A stretch of 64,000 bases of DNA, taken from NCBI RefSeq assembly GCF_937898475.1, contig NZ_CALEJS010000039.1, forward strand, positions 245,761-309,760, given 5' to 3'. The DNA comes from an uncultured Chitinophaga sp. GTDB taxonomy: Bacteria; Bacteroidota; Bacteroidia; Chitinophagales; Chitinophagaceae. The translations under genes were made by a program, and so were the position numbers. Each line of letters opens with the position of its first letter. The stretch's first letter is position 1. Below the pieces are notes generated by a model, which saw only the letters and a list, made by a program, of their open reading frames with translations, made no database searches and was not told where the DNA came from. Shown here in pieces: positions 34,969 through 43,707 of the stretch.

Positions 34969-35559
34969 ATGAGGGCAAGAGATGAAAATAAAGAACGCAT
35001 GATCCGCCAGAAGGCCATTGAGATGGTGGTAAAACAAGGGCTGGACGGTTTTGGCGTGAACAGACTGGCTAAAGCAGCGGGCGTTTCTCCTGCCACCATC
35101 TATATTTATTACAAAGACAAGGAAGATCTCATTTTCCAGCTGGGAACGGATATTTCAAAAAGAATGCTGGCAGACAGCCTACAGGATTTTGACCCGGATG
35201 CATCTTTTGCGGAAGGCTTAAAGAAGCAATGGCTGAACCGTATGCAGTTTTACCTGAAGCACCCGCTGGAGGTGCAGTTCATTGAACAGATCAGGTACTC
35301 CAATTACTATGAAGAGATCCAGGCTGAATTAAGCAAAGGTTTCAGGGAGGTAATGGGAAAGTTTGTACACAATGCCATTGAGCGCAAAGAGTTGATACCG
35401 CTCCCCTTTGAAGTATACTGGAGCGTTGCCTACGCGCCTATGTACCAGTTGATAAAATTTCATAACCAGGGCAAAACCTTTACCGGCAGAAAGTTTTCCC
35501 TTAATGATAAAACGATCCTGCAAACATTGCAGCTTGTACTGAAAGCTTTAAAGCCATAA
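34969..35559 (+). CDS. TetR/AcrR-family repressor
   Basis: 196 residues from ATG at 34969; the frame is open further upstream but the promoter and operator lie there. The helix-turn-helix is at about residues 28-47 (GFGVNRLAKAAGVSPATIYIYYKDKEDLI). The ligand domain is unremarkable. It is followed by an MFS pump gene and both carry matching operators, so it is most simply the drug-responsive repressor of itself and the pump. Confidence 0.9.
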   Translation: MRARDENKERMIRQKAIEMVVKQGLDGFGVNRLAKAAGVSPATIYIYYKDKEDLIFQLGTDISKRMLADSLQDFDPDASFAEGLKKQWLNRMQFYLKHPLEVQFIEQIRYSNYYEEIQAELSKGFREVMGKFVHNAIERKELIPLPFEVYWSVAYAPMYQLIKFHNQGKTFTGRKFSLNDKTILQTLQLVLKALKP

Positions 35560-35583
35560 GCTTTTTTTGCCGCGTTAACTAAA

Positions 35584-35593
35584 TGAGCGCTCA
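35584..35593 (+). promoter_or_regulatory. Second site for the first TetR, upstream of the MFS gene
   Basis: Perfect 10-base palindrome TGAGCGCTCA, flanked by AAA and CTTA exactly as at 34935-34955, but with the two half sites four bases closer. It is 46 bases before the pump start. Confidence 0.65.
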
Positions 35594-35638
35594 CTTAAGG
35601 AGTGCTTTCGTCGTACATCATCTTAAAATAACAACGTT

Positions 35639-36910
35639 ATGACTTTATCCGCCAAACCTAAAACCTTCACCTCCTACCAGGCGTTTGTAATAGCCGTCCT
35701 GGCCATCCTGCAGTTCACCATCGTGCTGGACTTCATGGTGCTGTCTCCCCTGGGCGTATTGCTGCTGGAAAAATTAAAGATCAATACATCACAATTCGGC
35801 CTGGTGGTATCTGCCTATGCATTCAGCGCAGGAGTATCAGGTCTGCTTGCAGCGGGATTTGCCGACAAATTTGACCGCAAGAAGCTGCTCATGTTCTTTT
35901 ACACCGGTTTTATCATCGGTACTTTTCTTTGCGGCATTGCGCCTGATTACTATTTTCTGCTTATTGCCAGGATCGTTACAGGCCTGTTTGGAGGGGTAGT
36001 AGGCGCAGTAAGCTTTGCGATCATTACAGATCTTTTTAAGCTGGAAGTAAGAGGCCGGGTGATGGGGTATGTACAAACAGCCTTTGCCGCCAGCCAGGTG
36101 TTAGGTATACCCATCGGGTTGTTGCTGGCAAATCATTTTGGCTGGCATGCCCCTTTCCTGATGATCACCGCTCTCGGTGTATTGCTGGGCATTGTGATCG
36201 CAGTATATATAAAGCCGGTTACGGCACATCTCCAGATCAGGTCAGAAAGGAATGCCTTTTCCCACTTGTTTAAAACAGTGGCTTCGCCCCGCCACCAGTT
36301 AGCGTTTGCCGCTACTACCTTACTGGCTACGGGCGGCTTTATGCTGATGCCTTTTGCCAGTGCCTTTACCACCCACAATCTTGGTATTACATTAAACCAG
36401 CTGACATGGCTGTATGGTATTACCGGGGTATTCTCCATGATATTCGGCCCGCTGGCCGGGCGCCTGAGCGATAGGTTCGGGAAGTTTAACGTCTTTGTGG
36501 CAGGTACCCTGATCACCATGACCATGGTGGCCATTTACACTAATCTTGGCACTACGCCTTTTGCGCTGGTAGCCGTGATCAATGTGCTGATGTTCCTGGG
36601 TGTATCTACCCGTATGATCTCTGCTTCGGCATTGACAACAGCCGTTCCTGCCCCGCAGGACAGGGGCGCCTTTATGAGCATCAACGCTTCCGTGCAGCAG
36701 ATTTCCGGCGGCATTGGCGCCGCGGTAGCCGGCCTGATAGTAGTGCAAACCAGCAGCGGAGCATTGGAGCACTATAACTACCTGGGCGACGTAGTGATCG
36801 GCGCCATGATCATCACCATCATTATGATGCGCCTGGTGAATAACATGGTTAGTTCTTCCGCAGGTAAAAAACAAACAGAAAAAACGGTAGATTTGCCAGC
36901 TGAAGTATAA
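35639..36910 (+). CDS. MFS drug-efflux transporter (DHA1 type)
   Basis: 423 residues, 12 membrane segments. FTIVLDFMVLSPLGVLLLEKL in helix 1 has the Asp of the DHA1 antiporter motif D1, GFADKFDRKKLLMFF is motif A between helices 2 and 3, and GRLSDRFGKFNVFVAG is its second copy. Substrate unknown, but the adjacent TetR gene with shared operators fits a multidrug exporter. The following chitosanase gene starts 22 bases on and may be read through. Confidence 0.9.
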   Translation: MTLSAKPKTFTSYQAFVIAVLAILQFTIVLDFMVLSPLGVLLLEKLKINTSQFGLVVSAYAFSAGVSGLLAAGFADKFDRKKLLMFFYTGFIIGTFLCGIAPDYYFLLIARIVTGLFGGVVGAVSFAIITDLFKLEVRGRVMGYVQTAFAASQVLGIPIGLLLANHFGWHAPFLMITALGVLLGIVIAVYIKPVTAHLQIRSERNAFSHLFKTVASPRHQLAFAATTLLATGGFMLMPFASAFTTHNLGITLNQLTWLYGITGVFSMIFGPLAGRLSDRFGKFNVFVAGTLITMTMVAIYTNLGTTPFALVAVINVLMFLGVSTRMISASALTTAVPAPQDRGAFMSINASVQQISGGIGAAVAGLIVVQTSSGALEHYNYLGDVVIGAMIITIIMMRLVNNMVSSSAGKKQTEKTVDLPAEV

Positions 36911-36931
36911 CCCTTAAACCCCTACCCCTAT

Positions 36932-37606
36932 ATGATCACAGATCAACAGAAAAAGAAGATCATCCAGATCGTGAACGTCATGGAAACCGGGACACCGGAT
37001 GGCCGTTATGACCAGATCTCCATATTTGCAGATGGCAAGAATGGTACAAAGCAGATCACTTATGGCAGAAGCCAGGCTACAGAGCAGGGTAACCTGAAGA
37101 ATATTGTTCAGCGATACGTGAATGCCGGCGGCAAATATGCCGCGGAATTCAGTCCATACCTGCCCCTGATCGGCAAGAAGCCACTGGTGAACGACGCCCG
37201 GTTTAAGCAGCTCTTAAAGGATAGTGCGAAAGAAGATCCGCTGATGAGAACCGCGCAGGATGAAACTTTTGAGATCCTCTATTATGTACCGGCCGCTCAT
37301 TTTTTTGACCAGGAAAAGTTTACACTTCCACTCAGTATGCTGGTGATCTACGACAGCTACATCCATTCAGGCAGTATTCCTGCCTTCCTCCGCAGCCGCT
37401 TCCCCGAAGCCACGCCGGTACGCGGCGGCGATGAAAAAACCTGGATAGCTGAATACCTGCGGGTACGGCAAAACTGGCTGGCCAATCACCCCAGGAAGAT
37501 CCTGCATCCCACGGTATACCGTACCAAAGCTTACCTGGAAGCCATCAAAAAGGATAACTGGCAGCTGGATAAACCGCTACGCGCCAACGGTGTAACAATA
37601 CCTTAA
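36932..37606 (+). CDS. GH46-family chitosanase
   Basis: 224 residues. It follows the GH46 chitosanase pattern: E18 in VNVMETGTPDGRYDQI (proton donor position) and an Asp about 16 residues later (FADGKNGTKQITYGRS, D34), then RTAQDETFEILYYVPA, MLVIYDSYIHSG, and DEKTWIAEYLRVRQNWL, ending DNWQLDKPLRANGV. These line up in order with Bacillus/Streptomyces chitosanases. The enzyme cuts chitosan at glucosamine linkages. No signal peptide is present at the only good start, which is odd for a secreted depolymerase. It shares a strand with the pump gene upstream and the SGNH gene downstream. Confidence 0.85.
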   Translation: MITDQQKKKIIQIVNVMETGTPDGRYDQISIFADGKNGTKQITYGRSQATEQGNLKNIVQRYVNAGGKYAAEFSPYLPLIGKKPLVNDARFKQLLKDSAKEDPLMRTAQDETFEILYYVPAAHFFDQEKFTLPLSMLVIYDSYIHSGSIPAFLRSRFPEATPVRGGDEKTWIAEYLRVRQNWLANHPRKILHPTVYRTKAYLEAIKKDNWQLDKPLRANGVTIP

Positions 37607-37685
37607 CAGGTTCGCTGAAAAACAGCATCATATTTGTACTGAAATGAGTTATGGCAGCTTCTTAACAGCTGCCGTAACTTCAGGT

Positions 37686-38936
37686 ATGAACAGAATTTTC
37701 CTGGTACTGGCGCTGGCTTTTTCTATGGCAGTGCATGGCGAAAAGCAGTATGATAAGACAGACGAGCCGCCGGCTTTACATGCCCGGCGCGGATTGCCCA
37801 ATGTGCTCACTAAATTGAAGAATGGTGGCCCGGTGGTGATTGCCTACCTGGGTGGCAGCATTACAGCCGCCCCGGGATATCGGGTACAAACAGAACAGTG
37901 GTTCCGCCAGCAATATCCAAAGGCACGCATCAAAGCCATTAATGCAGGCGTTGGCGGCACCGGCTCAGACCTGGGTGTGTTCCGCCTGCAGGAGGATGTG
38001 CTGCAGTATAACCCCGACCTGGTATTCATAGAATATGCCGTCAACGATGGAGGAGATTCAGTGGCCATCCACAGATCGATGGAAGGCATTGTACGGCAGA
38101 TAAAAAAACATGACCCGCACACCGATATTTGCTTTCTCTACACCGTTTCAGAACCAATGCTGAAAGTGCTGCAGCAGGGACAGGAGATACGTTCCGTAAA
38201 ATATACCGAGCAGGTGGCCCAATACTACGGCTTACCCTCCATCAACCTGAGCTGGGACGTGATGGAGCAGCTGCAGCAGCATAGGCTGGTTTTCCGCGGA
38301 CAGAAAGGCACTGATTATGGCAGCCAGACGGTGTTTACATTTGACGGCGTACATCCTACAGTGGACGGGCACCAGGTATACACCGCTACTATTACCAGGG
38401 CTTTTACAGACATGGAAAAGAACAGTGCAAGGGTGCAGGTGTCAGATGGCCTTCCAGCACCGCGTACGCCCGGCTGTTATGAGCAAACCGCCCAGAATTC
38501 ACCCGCCACCTTTAAGAAAACCAACGGCTGGAAGAGCGGGAAAGGAGACCCGGCGCTTAAAAGTTTTGCTACGGCTTTTCCGGATTTGATCTACTCAGGT
38601 GATCCGCAGGATAGTCTGGTTGTCCGTTTTAAAGGAACCGCGATCGGCGTGCAGGATATTATCGGACCCAGTTCGGGCGCAGCCCTGATCACGGTTGACG
38701 GGAAGCCGCCTGTCCGCAGGATCCGCTTTGACAAATATGGCGTTAACTACCGCAGGCATTACTTTGTACTGGATTCACTGGGAGAGGGTACGCATACAGT
38801 GGTATTCAAGCCCGATCCTACCCCGGTCGATAAATTCAAACTGGTTAAGCCGGCCGCAGGGCAGGATCCGGCAAAGTATAAGGAGAATGATCTGTACATC
38901 GGTAAGATAATGGTGGTAGGCAGCTTACTGCAATAA
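37686..38936 (+). CDS. Secreted SGNH/GDSL hydrolase with C-terminal beta-sandwich region
   Basis: 416 residues from ATG at 37686, chosen because a signal peptide (MNRIFLVLALAFSMAVHG) begins there and a -7-like element lies at 37629-37636; an ATG at 37644 would be nearly leaderless. SGNH blocks: YLGGSIT (Ser), NAGVGGTGSDLG (Gly), EYAVNDGG (Asn) and DGVHPTVDGHQVY (Asp-x-x-His). Residues about 280-410 form a separate beta-rich module. Members remove acetyl or other acyl groups from glycans. It may deacetylate chitin-like material and so help the chitosanase upstream, but that link is inference. Confidence 0.88.
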   Translation: MNRIFLVLALAFSMAVHGEKQYDKTDEPPALHARRGLPNVLTKLKNGGPVVIAYLGGSITAAPGYRVQTEQWFRQQYPKARIKAINAGVGGTGSDLGVFRLQEDVLQYNPDLVFIEYAVNDGGDSVAIHRSMEGIVRQIKKHDPHTDICFLYTVSEPMLKVLQQGQEIRSVKYTEQVAQYYGLPSINLSWDVMEQLQQHRLVFRGQKGTDYGSQTVFTFDGVHPTVDGHQVYTATITRAFTDMEKNSARVQVSDGLPAPRTPGCYEQTAQNSPATFKKTNGWKSGKGDPALKSFATAFPDLIYSGDPQDSLVVRFKGTAIGVQDIIGPSSGAALITVDGKPPVRRIRFDKYGVNYRRHYFVLDSLGEGTHTVVFKPDPTPVDKFKLVKPAAGQDPAKYKENDLYIGKIMVVGSLLQ

Positions 38937-38960
38937 GTCCGCCGCCTATCCGCATTATGA

Positions 38961-39647
38961 TTATGCACAGTCGCCGTCTATAGAACAGGCATTGCCATTA
39001 TTATCCGTAGCGGCTTGCTCATTGTAAGACTGCTGAAGGGCTTTCAGGAATACTTCTTCCGGTTGTGCGCCTGATACTGCGTATTTACGGTCTATCACAA
39101 AGAAAGGTACGCCCCTTGCGCCCAGTGCAGCTGCTTCTGCTATATCCCGCTGCACTTCCCGGGCGTAGGTGTTGCCGGAAAGGGTGCGTCTTACTTCTTC
39201 CGCATCAAGACCTATACCGGCGCCCAGTTGGGCCAATACTTCCCGGTCTGAAATATCCTTTCCTTCTGTAAAGTACGCCCGGAACAGGCTTTCTTCAGCC
39301 GCGTCTCCCAGTCCGTGTTGGGCGGCCAGGTGCACAAAGCGGTGCGCGTCAAAAGAGTTGGCCACTACTGCCTTGTCAAGATTGTATTCCAGTCCCACCG
39401 CAGCTGCCATGCCGCTTACCTGCTCATTTAACTGTTTGGCGTAGCTCAATGTCCAGCCCTTATGTTCTGCCAGGTATTCATGGATGCTTTGTCCGCTGTT
39501 ATTCACCAGCTCTGGGTTCAGCTGAAAGCTTTTCCATTCTACTGTGATGTGCTCCTTCCCCGGGAACTGTGCCAGTGCTTTCTCGAACTTCCGTTTACCG
39601 ATATAACAAAACGGGCACATTACATCTGACCATATTTCTACTTTCAT
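38961..39647 (-). CDS. DsbA/FrnE-family thiol oxidoreductase
   Basis: 228 residues from ATG at 39647. The start MKVEIWSDVMCPFCYIGK carries the CPFC redox pair at residues 11-14, followed by a helical insert and the cis-Pro region GVPFFVIDRKYAVSGAQPE. It is the cytoplasmic FrnE/2-hydroxychromene-2-carboxylate isomerase-like type, with no signal peptide. It ends with two extra Cys (ACSIDGDCA), which may form a second redox pair. It is divergent from the HxlR regulator, which probably controls it. Confidence 0.9.
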   Translation of the reverse strand: MKVEIWSDVMCPFCYIGKRKFEKALAQFPGKEHITVEWKSFQLNPELVNNSGQSIHEYLAEHKGWTLSYAKQLNEQVSGMAAAVGLEYNLDKAVVANSFDAHRFVHLAAQHGLGDAAEESLFRAYFTEGKDISDREVLAQLGAGIGLDAEEVRRTLSGNTYAREVQRDIAEAAALGARGVPFFVIDRKYAVSGAQPEEVFLKALQQSYNEQAATDNNGNACSIDGDCA

Positions 39648-39678
39648 ATTAGTTAGGTGTTGTAACATCAAAAGTACG

Positions 39679-39686
39679 TATATTTG
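39679..39686 (+). promoter_or_regulatory. Promoter -7 element of the hxlR-type gene
   Basis: Exact TATATTTG (TAnnTTTG). It lies in the 105-base gap between the divergent dsbA-like and hxlR-like genes. Just downstream GCTTACAAAAGGTAAG is a short inverted repeat that could be the regulator's site. Confidence 0.55.
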
Positions 39687-39752
39687 CTTACAAAAGGTAA
39701 GTGCTTGCCCAAAGGTAACTGCCCTAAGACAGATAAATTAAAACCTCCTGTT

Positions 39753-40136
39753 ATGTTGAAGCGTAACGAAAAACCAGATTCAGAAGAATGCCTGGGCGCG
39801 CTGGGCGCCGTACAGGATGCGCTGTATGTGTTAAATGGCAAATGGAAGATCCCCATCATTATTGCCCTGCGGGAAGGTCATAAACGATTCGGGGAATTAC
39901 AGAAAGCAGTAAAAGGCATATCGGCCAAAGTACTTTCTCATGAATTGAAACACCTTGAAATGAATGAGTTCATTGAACGCAGGGTGTGCGATACCATGCC
40001 TGTGGTAGTTGAATATGAACTGACCCCTTACAGTGATACCTTAAGTCATGTTATAGAGTCTTTAAGGCAATGGGGTGAGGCGCATCGGCATAAAATACGC
40101 AGCAGTGTGAAGGAGAAAAAAGCGGAAGCGGTTTGA
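39753..40136 (+). CDS. HxlR-family winged-helix regulator
   Basis: 127 residues from ATG at 39753. The HxlR core shows ALYVLNGKWKIPIIIALREG, RFGELQKAVKGISAKVLSHELKHLE and YELTPYSDTL. Cys13 lies at the position of the redox-sensing Cys of the HypR/YodB subgroup, so it may answer electrophiles or disulfide stress. That would suit the thiol oxidoreductase encoded divergently. The frame is open upstream but the promoter lies there. Confidence 0.92.
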   Translation: MLKRNEKPDSEECLGALGAVQDALYVLNGKWKIPIIIALREGHKRFGELQKAVKGISAKVLSHELKHLEMNEFIERRVCDTMPVVVEYELTPYSDTLSHVIESLRQWGEAHRHKIRSSVKEKKAEAV

Positions 40137-40323
40137 TCTATTTTCCTTATATTCGGTGATCATCAACAATCAAAATCTAATAATCCTTGCTGTAATTATC
40201 TGGAGTAGTCTATAGGAAGCGGCGTAATCTCAAATAGGTTCCGGTGTCATCATCTATACGGAACCCTGTACCATCTTGTATCAACCAATCGCATATCAAC
40301 CGATCAACCGAAAATAAATCGCT

Positions 40324-43300
40324 ATGCTACGTAAAACGAAGTACAAGTTCCTGATGGGCCTTCCATTGCTGTTATTAAGCGTATTACACCTTTTTGCACA
40401 GGTTACTACCGCTACTTTGAGTGGTATTGTAAAAGACCCCAAAGGACAAGCCCTTGCTGCCGCCACTGTTACCGTTGAATATGCCAACGCCGGTATCAGG
40501 CAGGGACAGCTTACAAAGGGAGACGGCCGTTTCACTGTTCCCAACCTCAGGGTTGGGGGGCCGTATAAAGTAACAGTGAGCTTCCTGGGTTATCAGGAAA
40601 ATGTAACGGATAATATCTTCCTTGAACTGGGCTTGAACAATGTGCTGGAAATACAGATGCAGGAGCAGGCGGTAGAATTGAAGAACGTTACGGTTACCGG
40701 CCGTTCTGCCATTTTTGATAATAAAAAGACAGGGGCTTCTACCAACATTACCAACCGTACCATCAGGTCGCTTCCTACCATTTCCCGTTCTGCAGATGAT
40801 TATCTGCGCTTAACCCCTTCAGCTTCTTTTACCTACAACGGGCTTTCCTTTGCAGGACGTAACGGTCAGTATAATAATTTCTCGCTGGACGGCGCTGTGT
40901 TCAATAATCCCTTTGGCCTGGATGCGCCTACCCCCGGCGGACAAACCGGTGCGCAGCCTATTTCACTGGACGCTATAGACCAGATACAGGTGAACATTGC
41001 CCCCTATGATATTACACAGGCAGGGTTTACCGGCGCCGGTGTAAATACGGTGACCAAATCAGGCGACAATAACTTCTCGGGCACCGTATATGGCTTTTAC
41101 CGCAATGAATCCATGACCGGTAAAAAAGTAGATAAGAACAAACAGGTAGTGCCGGATCTCAGCCAGCTGCAAACAGGTTTCTCTCTGGGCGGTCCGGTTG
41201 TGAAAGATAAGCTGTTCTTCTTCGTCAACTTTGAAACTGAACAACGTAAAGATCAGGCCAGCAGCTATGTGGCACGCAACAGCTCCAATGCAGGTAACAG
41301 CAATACCTCCCGCGTGCTGGAGTCAGACCTGCAGCAGGTAAGCAGCATACTGAATACCCGTTTTGGATATAATACCGGCCCTTACCAGGGATTTACCCTT
41401 GACCAGAAAAGTTACAAATGGCTGGTAAAACTGGACTGGAACATTACCAGCGATCACCGCCTTTCTTTTACCTACAACGGACTGGACGCCACTAAAGGTA
41501 AACCCGCTCACCCCAGTGCCATCGGCCGCCGCGGACCAGATTATACCACCCTGCAGTTCGAGAACGCCGGTTATGAGATTGTGAACAAACTGCATTCTTT
41601 TGGTGCTGAACTGAAATCCAGCTTCGGCAGCTCTGCAGCCAATAAGCTCAGGGTAGTATACACTACCTTCAGGGATAAACGTAATCCCTTCTCTGATCCC
41701 TTCCCGGTGATAAATATTACCAAGTACGGCGTACGTTACATTATAGCCGGACACGAGCCCTTCTCTATCAATAACCGCCTGAATCAGGACGCGCTGCAGA
41801 TCACCAATAACTTCAACCTGTTCTTCAATAAACATACCGTTACGCTGGGCGCCTCCTTTGAATCGTTCAAGTTTGGCAACTCCTTCAACCTGACCGGTTA
41901 CGGACCAACCATATTTGCAGATATTGATATTGATGCCTTTTTGACGGAAGTGCCCCGTGGCGGTAATGTGATCTTTGGCTCAGCACCGCTGGACCCCTTT
42001 GTAACTTATGCCAGGAACAGGGCTGCGGCCGACAAATGGCTGTGGTACTATCTGACAGTAGGCCAGGCATCTGCATATGCACAGGACGAGTGGCAGCTGT
42101 CTGAAAGCTTCAGGCTAACATACGGCCTGCGGGTAGATATGCCCTTCTACTTCAATGCCCGCTTCAGCCAGCCCGATTTCAATGATGACGGCACCTTCAT
42201 AGGTTCCTATACCGAGGGAGAACCCACGTTTGCCAATAATGATGATCTTGTTATGTTTGATGAAGATGGCAACCGCCTCACCAATGGTGTAGGAAAAGAT
42301 GTTGACAATACGCGTTTCCCTTCAAGGAGCCCCCTCTTTTCGCCGCGCCTTGGTTTTAACTGGGATGTAAAAGGAGATAAGACCTTACAGGTACGTGGCG
42401 GCTCGGGGCTGTTTACCGGCCGTTTCCCCTTTGTATGGATCGGTAACCAGATCGGCAATCCCTTTAGCTCATTCTACAACGTAACGGCCAGGAACTTTAA
42501 ATGGCCCCAGGTATGGCGCTCTAACCTGGGACTGGATGTGCGGATACCTTTCGGGACAGTATTCAGCACCGACGTGGCGTATACCAAAGACGTAAAAGGC
42601 ATGATGGTGCGCAACTATAAGCTGGGTACACCCTCCGGTACTTTTAACTCAGGCATCGGCGATAACCGCAAGATCTACCTGCCAGCAGACCAGGGCGCCA
42701 ACAATGTCTATGCATTTACCAATACCAGCGTAGGTTACCAATTTAATGTCAGCTTCCAGGCGCAGCAGAATTTCCGGAATGGCCTCTTTCTCATGGCGGG
42801 TTATAACTTCCTGATCGCAAAAGATGCCAGCTCTATCTCTGCTGAAATATCCAGCGATGCATTTGACCGTAACCCGATCCTTAACAATGCCAATGAAGCG
42901 GTGTTGTCTACTTCGTTGTATGGCAACACGCACCGTATCATAGCCGCCGCGTCTAAAAGATGGAGCTACGGTAAAGACAAGAAACTGGCCACCACCGTTT
43001 CTCTTTTTGGTTCTCTCACATCCGGCAACCGCTTTGCCTATGTGTATGGCGGCGATATCAACAACGACGGCACCAACACCAACGATCTGATGTATGTGCC
43101 CACAGATGCAGAGATCGATATCATGCAGTTCTCTCCCCTGGTAGATGTGAACGGCGTTATGCAGAATGCCGCCGCCCAGCGTACTGCATTCAAGCAGTTC
43201 ATCAACCAGGATAAATACCTGCGCAGCCGCAGGGGACAGTACACAGAGAAATATGCAGGAGAGAACCCCTGGCTGAACCAGCTGGATCTGCGTATCCTCC

Positions 43301-43563
43301 AGGACTTTGTCATTAAAGGCACCAAACGGAACCAGACCATACAGCTGAGTATCGACTTTGTGAACATCGGTAACCTGATCAGCAGTAAATGGGGCGTGGT
43401 TAAATATGCTACTACCTCCGGCTACTTCCAGCCGCTGCGTTTCTTTTACGAAAACGATGTGCCCACTTACCAGTTCGATCCTTCCCTGCAGTCAACATTT
43501 ACCCCCAGCCCGGATCTGCCTTCCCGCTGGCAGATGCAGGTGGGGTTGAGGTATTCATTCTGA
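40324..43563 (+). CDS. Oar-like TonB-dependent receptor with N-terminal carboxypeptidase-regulatory domain
   Basis: 1079 residues. A signal peptide ends near LLSVLHLFAQ (residue 26). Next comes a CarboxypepD-reg-like domain (28-110, GIVKDPKGQALAAATVTVEYA), then the plug (NVTVTGRSAIFDNKKTGAST) with AGVNTVTKSGDNNFSG, and the barrel ending QMQVGLRYSF. The lack of an STN domain, sigma factor, FecR or SusD separates it from the SusC system; the Oar/OmpA-like group is the nearest. Substrate unknown. It is a single-gene transcript ending in the hairpin at 43583. The 187 bases before it hold three copies of ATCAACC but no gene. Confidence 0.9.
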   Translation: MLRKTKYKFLMGLPLLLLSVLHLFAQVTTATLSGIVKDPKGQALAAATVTVEYANAGIRQGQLTKGDGRFTVPNLRVGGPYKVTVSFLGYQENVTDNIFLELGLNNVLEIQMQEQAVELKNVTVTGRSAIFDNKKTGASTNITNRTIRSLPTISRSADDYLRLTPSASFTYNGLSFAGRNGQYNNFSLDGAVFNNPFGLDAPTPGGQTGAQPISLDAIDQIQVNIAPYDITQAGFTGAGVNTVTKSGDNNFSGTVYGFYRNESMTGKKVDKNKQVVPDLSQLQTGFSLGGPVVKDKLFFFVNFETEQRKDQASSYVARNSSNAGNSNTSRVLESDLQQVSSILNTRFGYNTGPYQGFTLDQKSYKWLVKLDWNITSDHRLSFTYNGLDATKGKPAHPSAIGRRGPDYTTLQFENAGYEIVNKLHSFGAELKSSFGSSAANKLRVVYTTFRDKRNPFSDPFPVINITKYGVRYIIAGHEPFSINNRLNQDALQITNNFNLFFNKHTVTLGASFESFKFGNSFNLTGYGPTIFADIDIDAFLTEVPRGGNVIFGSAPLDPFVTYARNRAAADKWLWYYLTVGQASAYAQDEWQLSESFRLTYGLRVDMPFYFNARFSQPDFNDDGTFIGSYTEGEPTFANNDDLVMFDEDGNRLTNGVGKDVDNTRFPSRSPLFSPRLGFNWDVKGDKTLQVRGGSGLFTGRFPFVWIGNQIGNPFSSFYNVTARNFKWPQVWRSNLGLDVRIPFGTVFSTDVAYTKDVKGMMVRNYKLGTPSGTFNSGIGDNRKIYLPADQGANNVYAFTNTSVGYQFNVSFQAQQNFRNGLFLMAGYNFLIAKDASSISAEISSDAFDRNPILNNANEAVLSTSLYGNTHRIIAAASKRWSYGKDKKLATTVSLFGSLTSGNRFAYVYGGDINNDGTNTNDLMYVPTDAEIDIMQFSPLVDVNGVMQNAAAQRTAFKQFINQDKYLRSRRGQYTEKYAGENPWLNQLDLRILQDFVIKGTKRNQTIQLSIDFVNIGNLISSKWGVVKYATTSGYFQPLRFFYENDVPTYQFDPSLQSTFTPSPDLPSRWQMQVGLRYSF

Positions 43564-43582
43564 TTTCATCCCTTCAATAATA

Positions 43583-43623
43583 GCGCATGGTCCATAGCAT
43601 CCCGTATGTTATGGACCATGCGC
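43583..43623. terminator. 14-bp hairpin after the Oar-like receptor gene
   Basis: GCGCATGGTCCATA (43583-43596) pairs perfectly with 43610-43623; loop 13 bases. It has little T-run after it. CATGGTCC links it to the element at 20616. Confidence 0.7.
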
Positions 43624-43707
43624 ATTTAAAGAATGTCCCGATATGTCGCTATCCTGTCCGGTAATTGTTTTGCGCTTATCCTACCTTGAGCTCAAAATAC
43701 CACCCAC

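Noticed and set aside
40255..40315. ATCAACC repeated three times before the Oar-like receptor as a CRISPR-like or operator array
   Set aside because: Only 7 bases, irregular spacing and no dyad; too weak to call.
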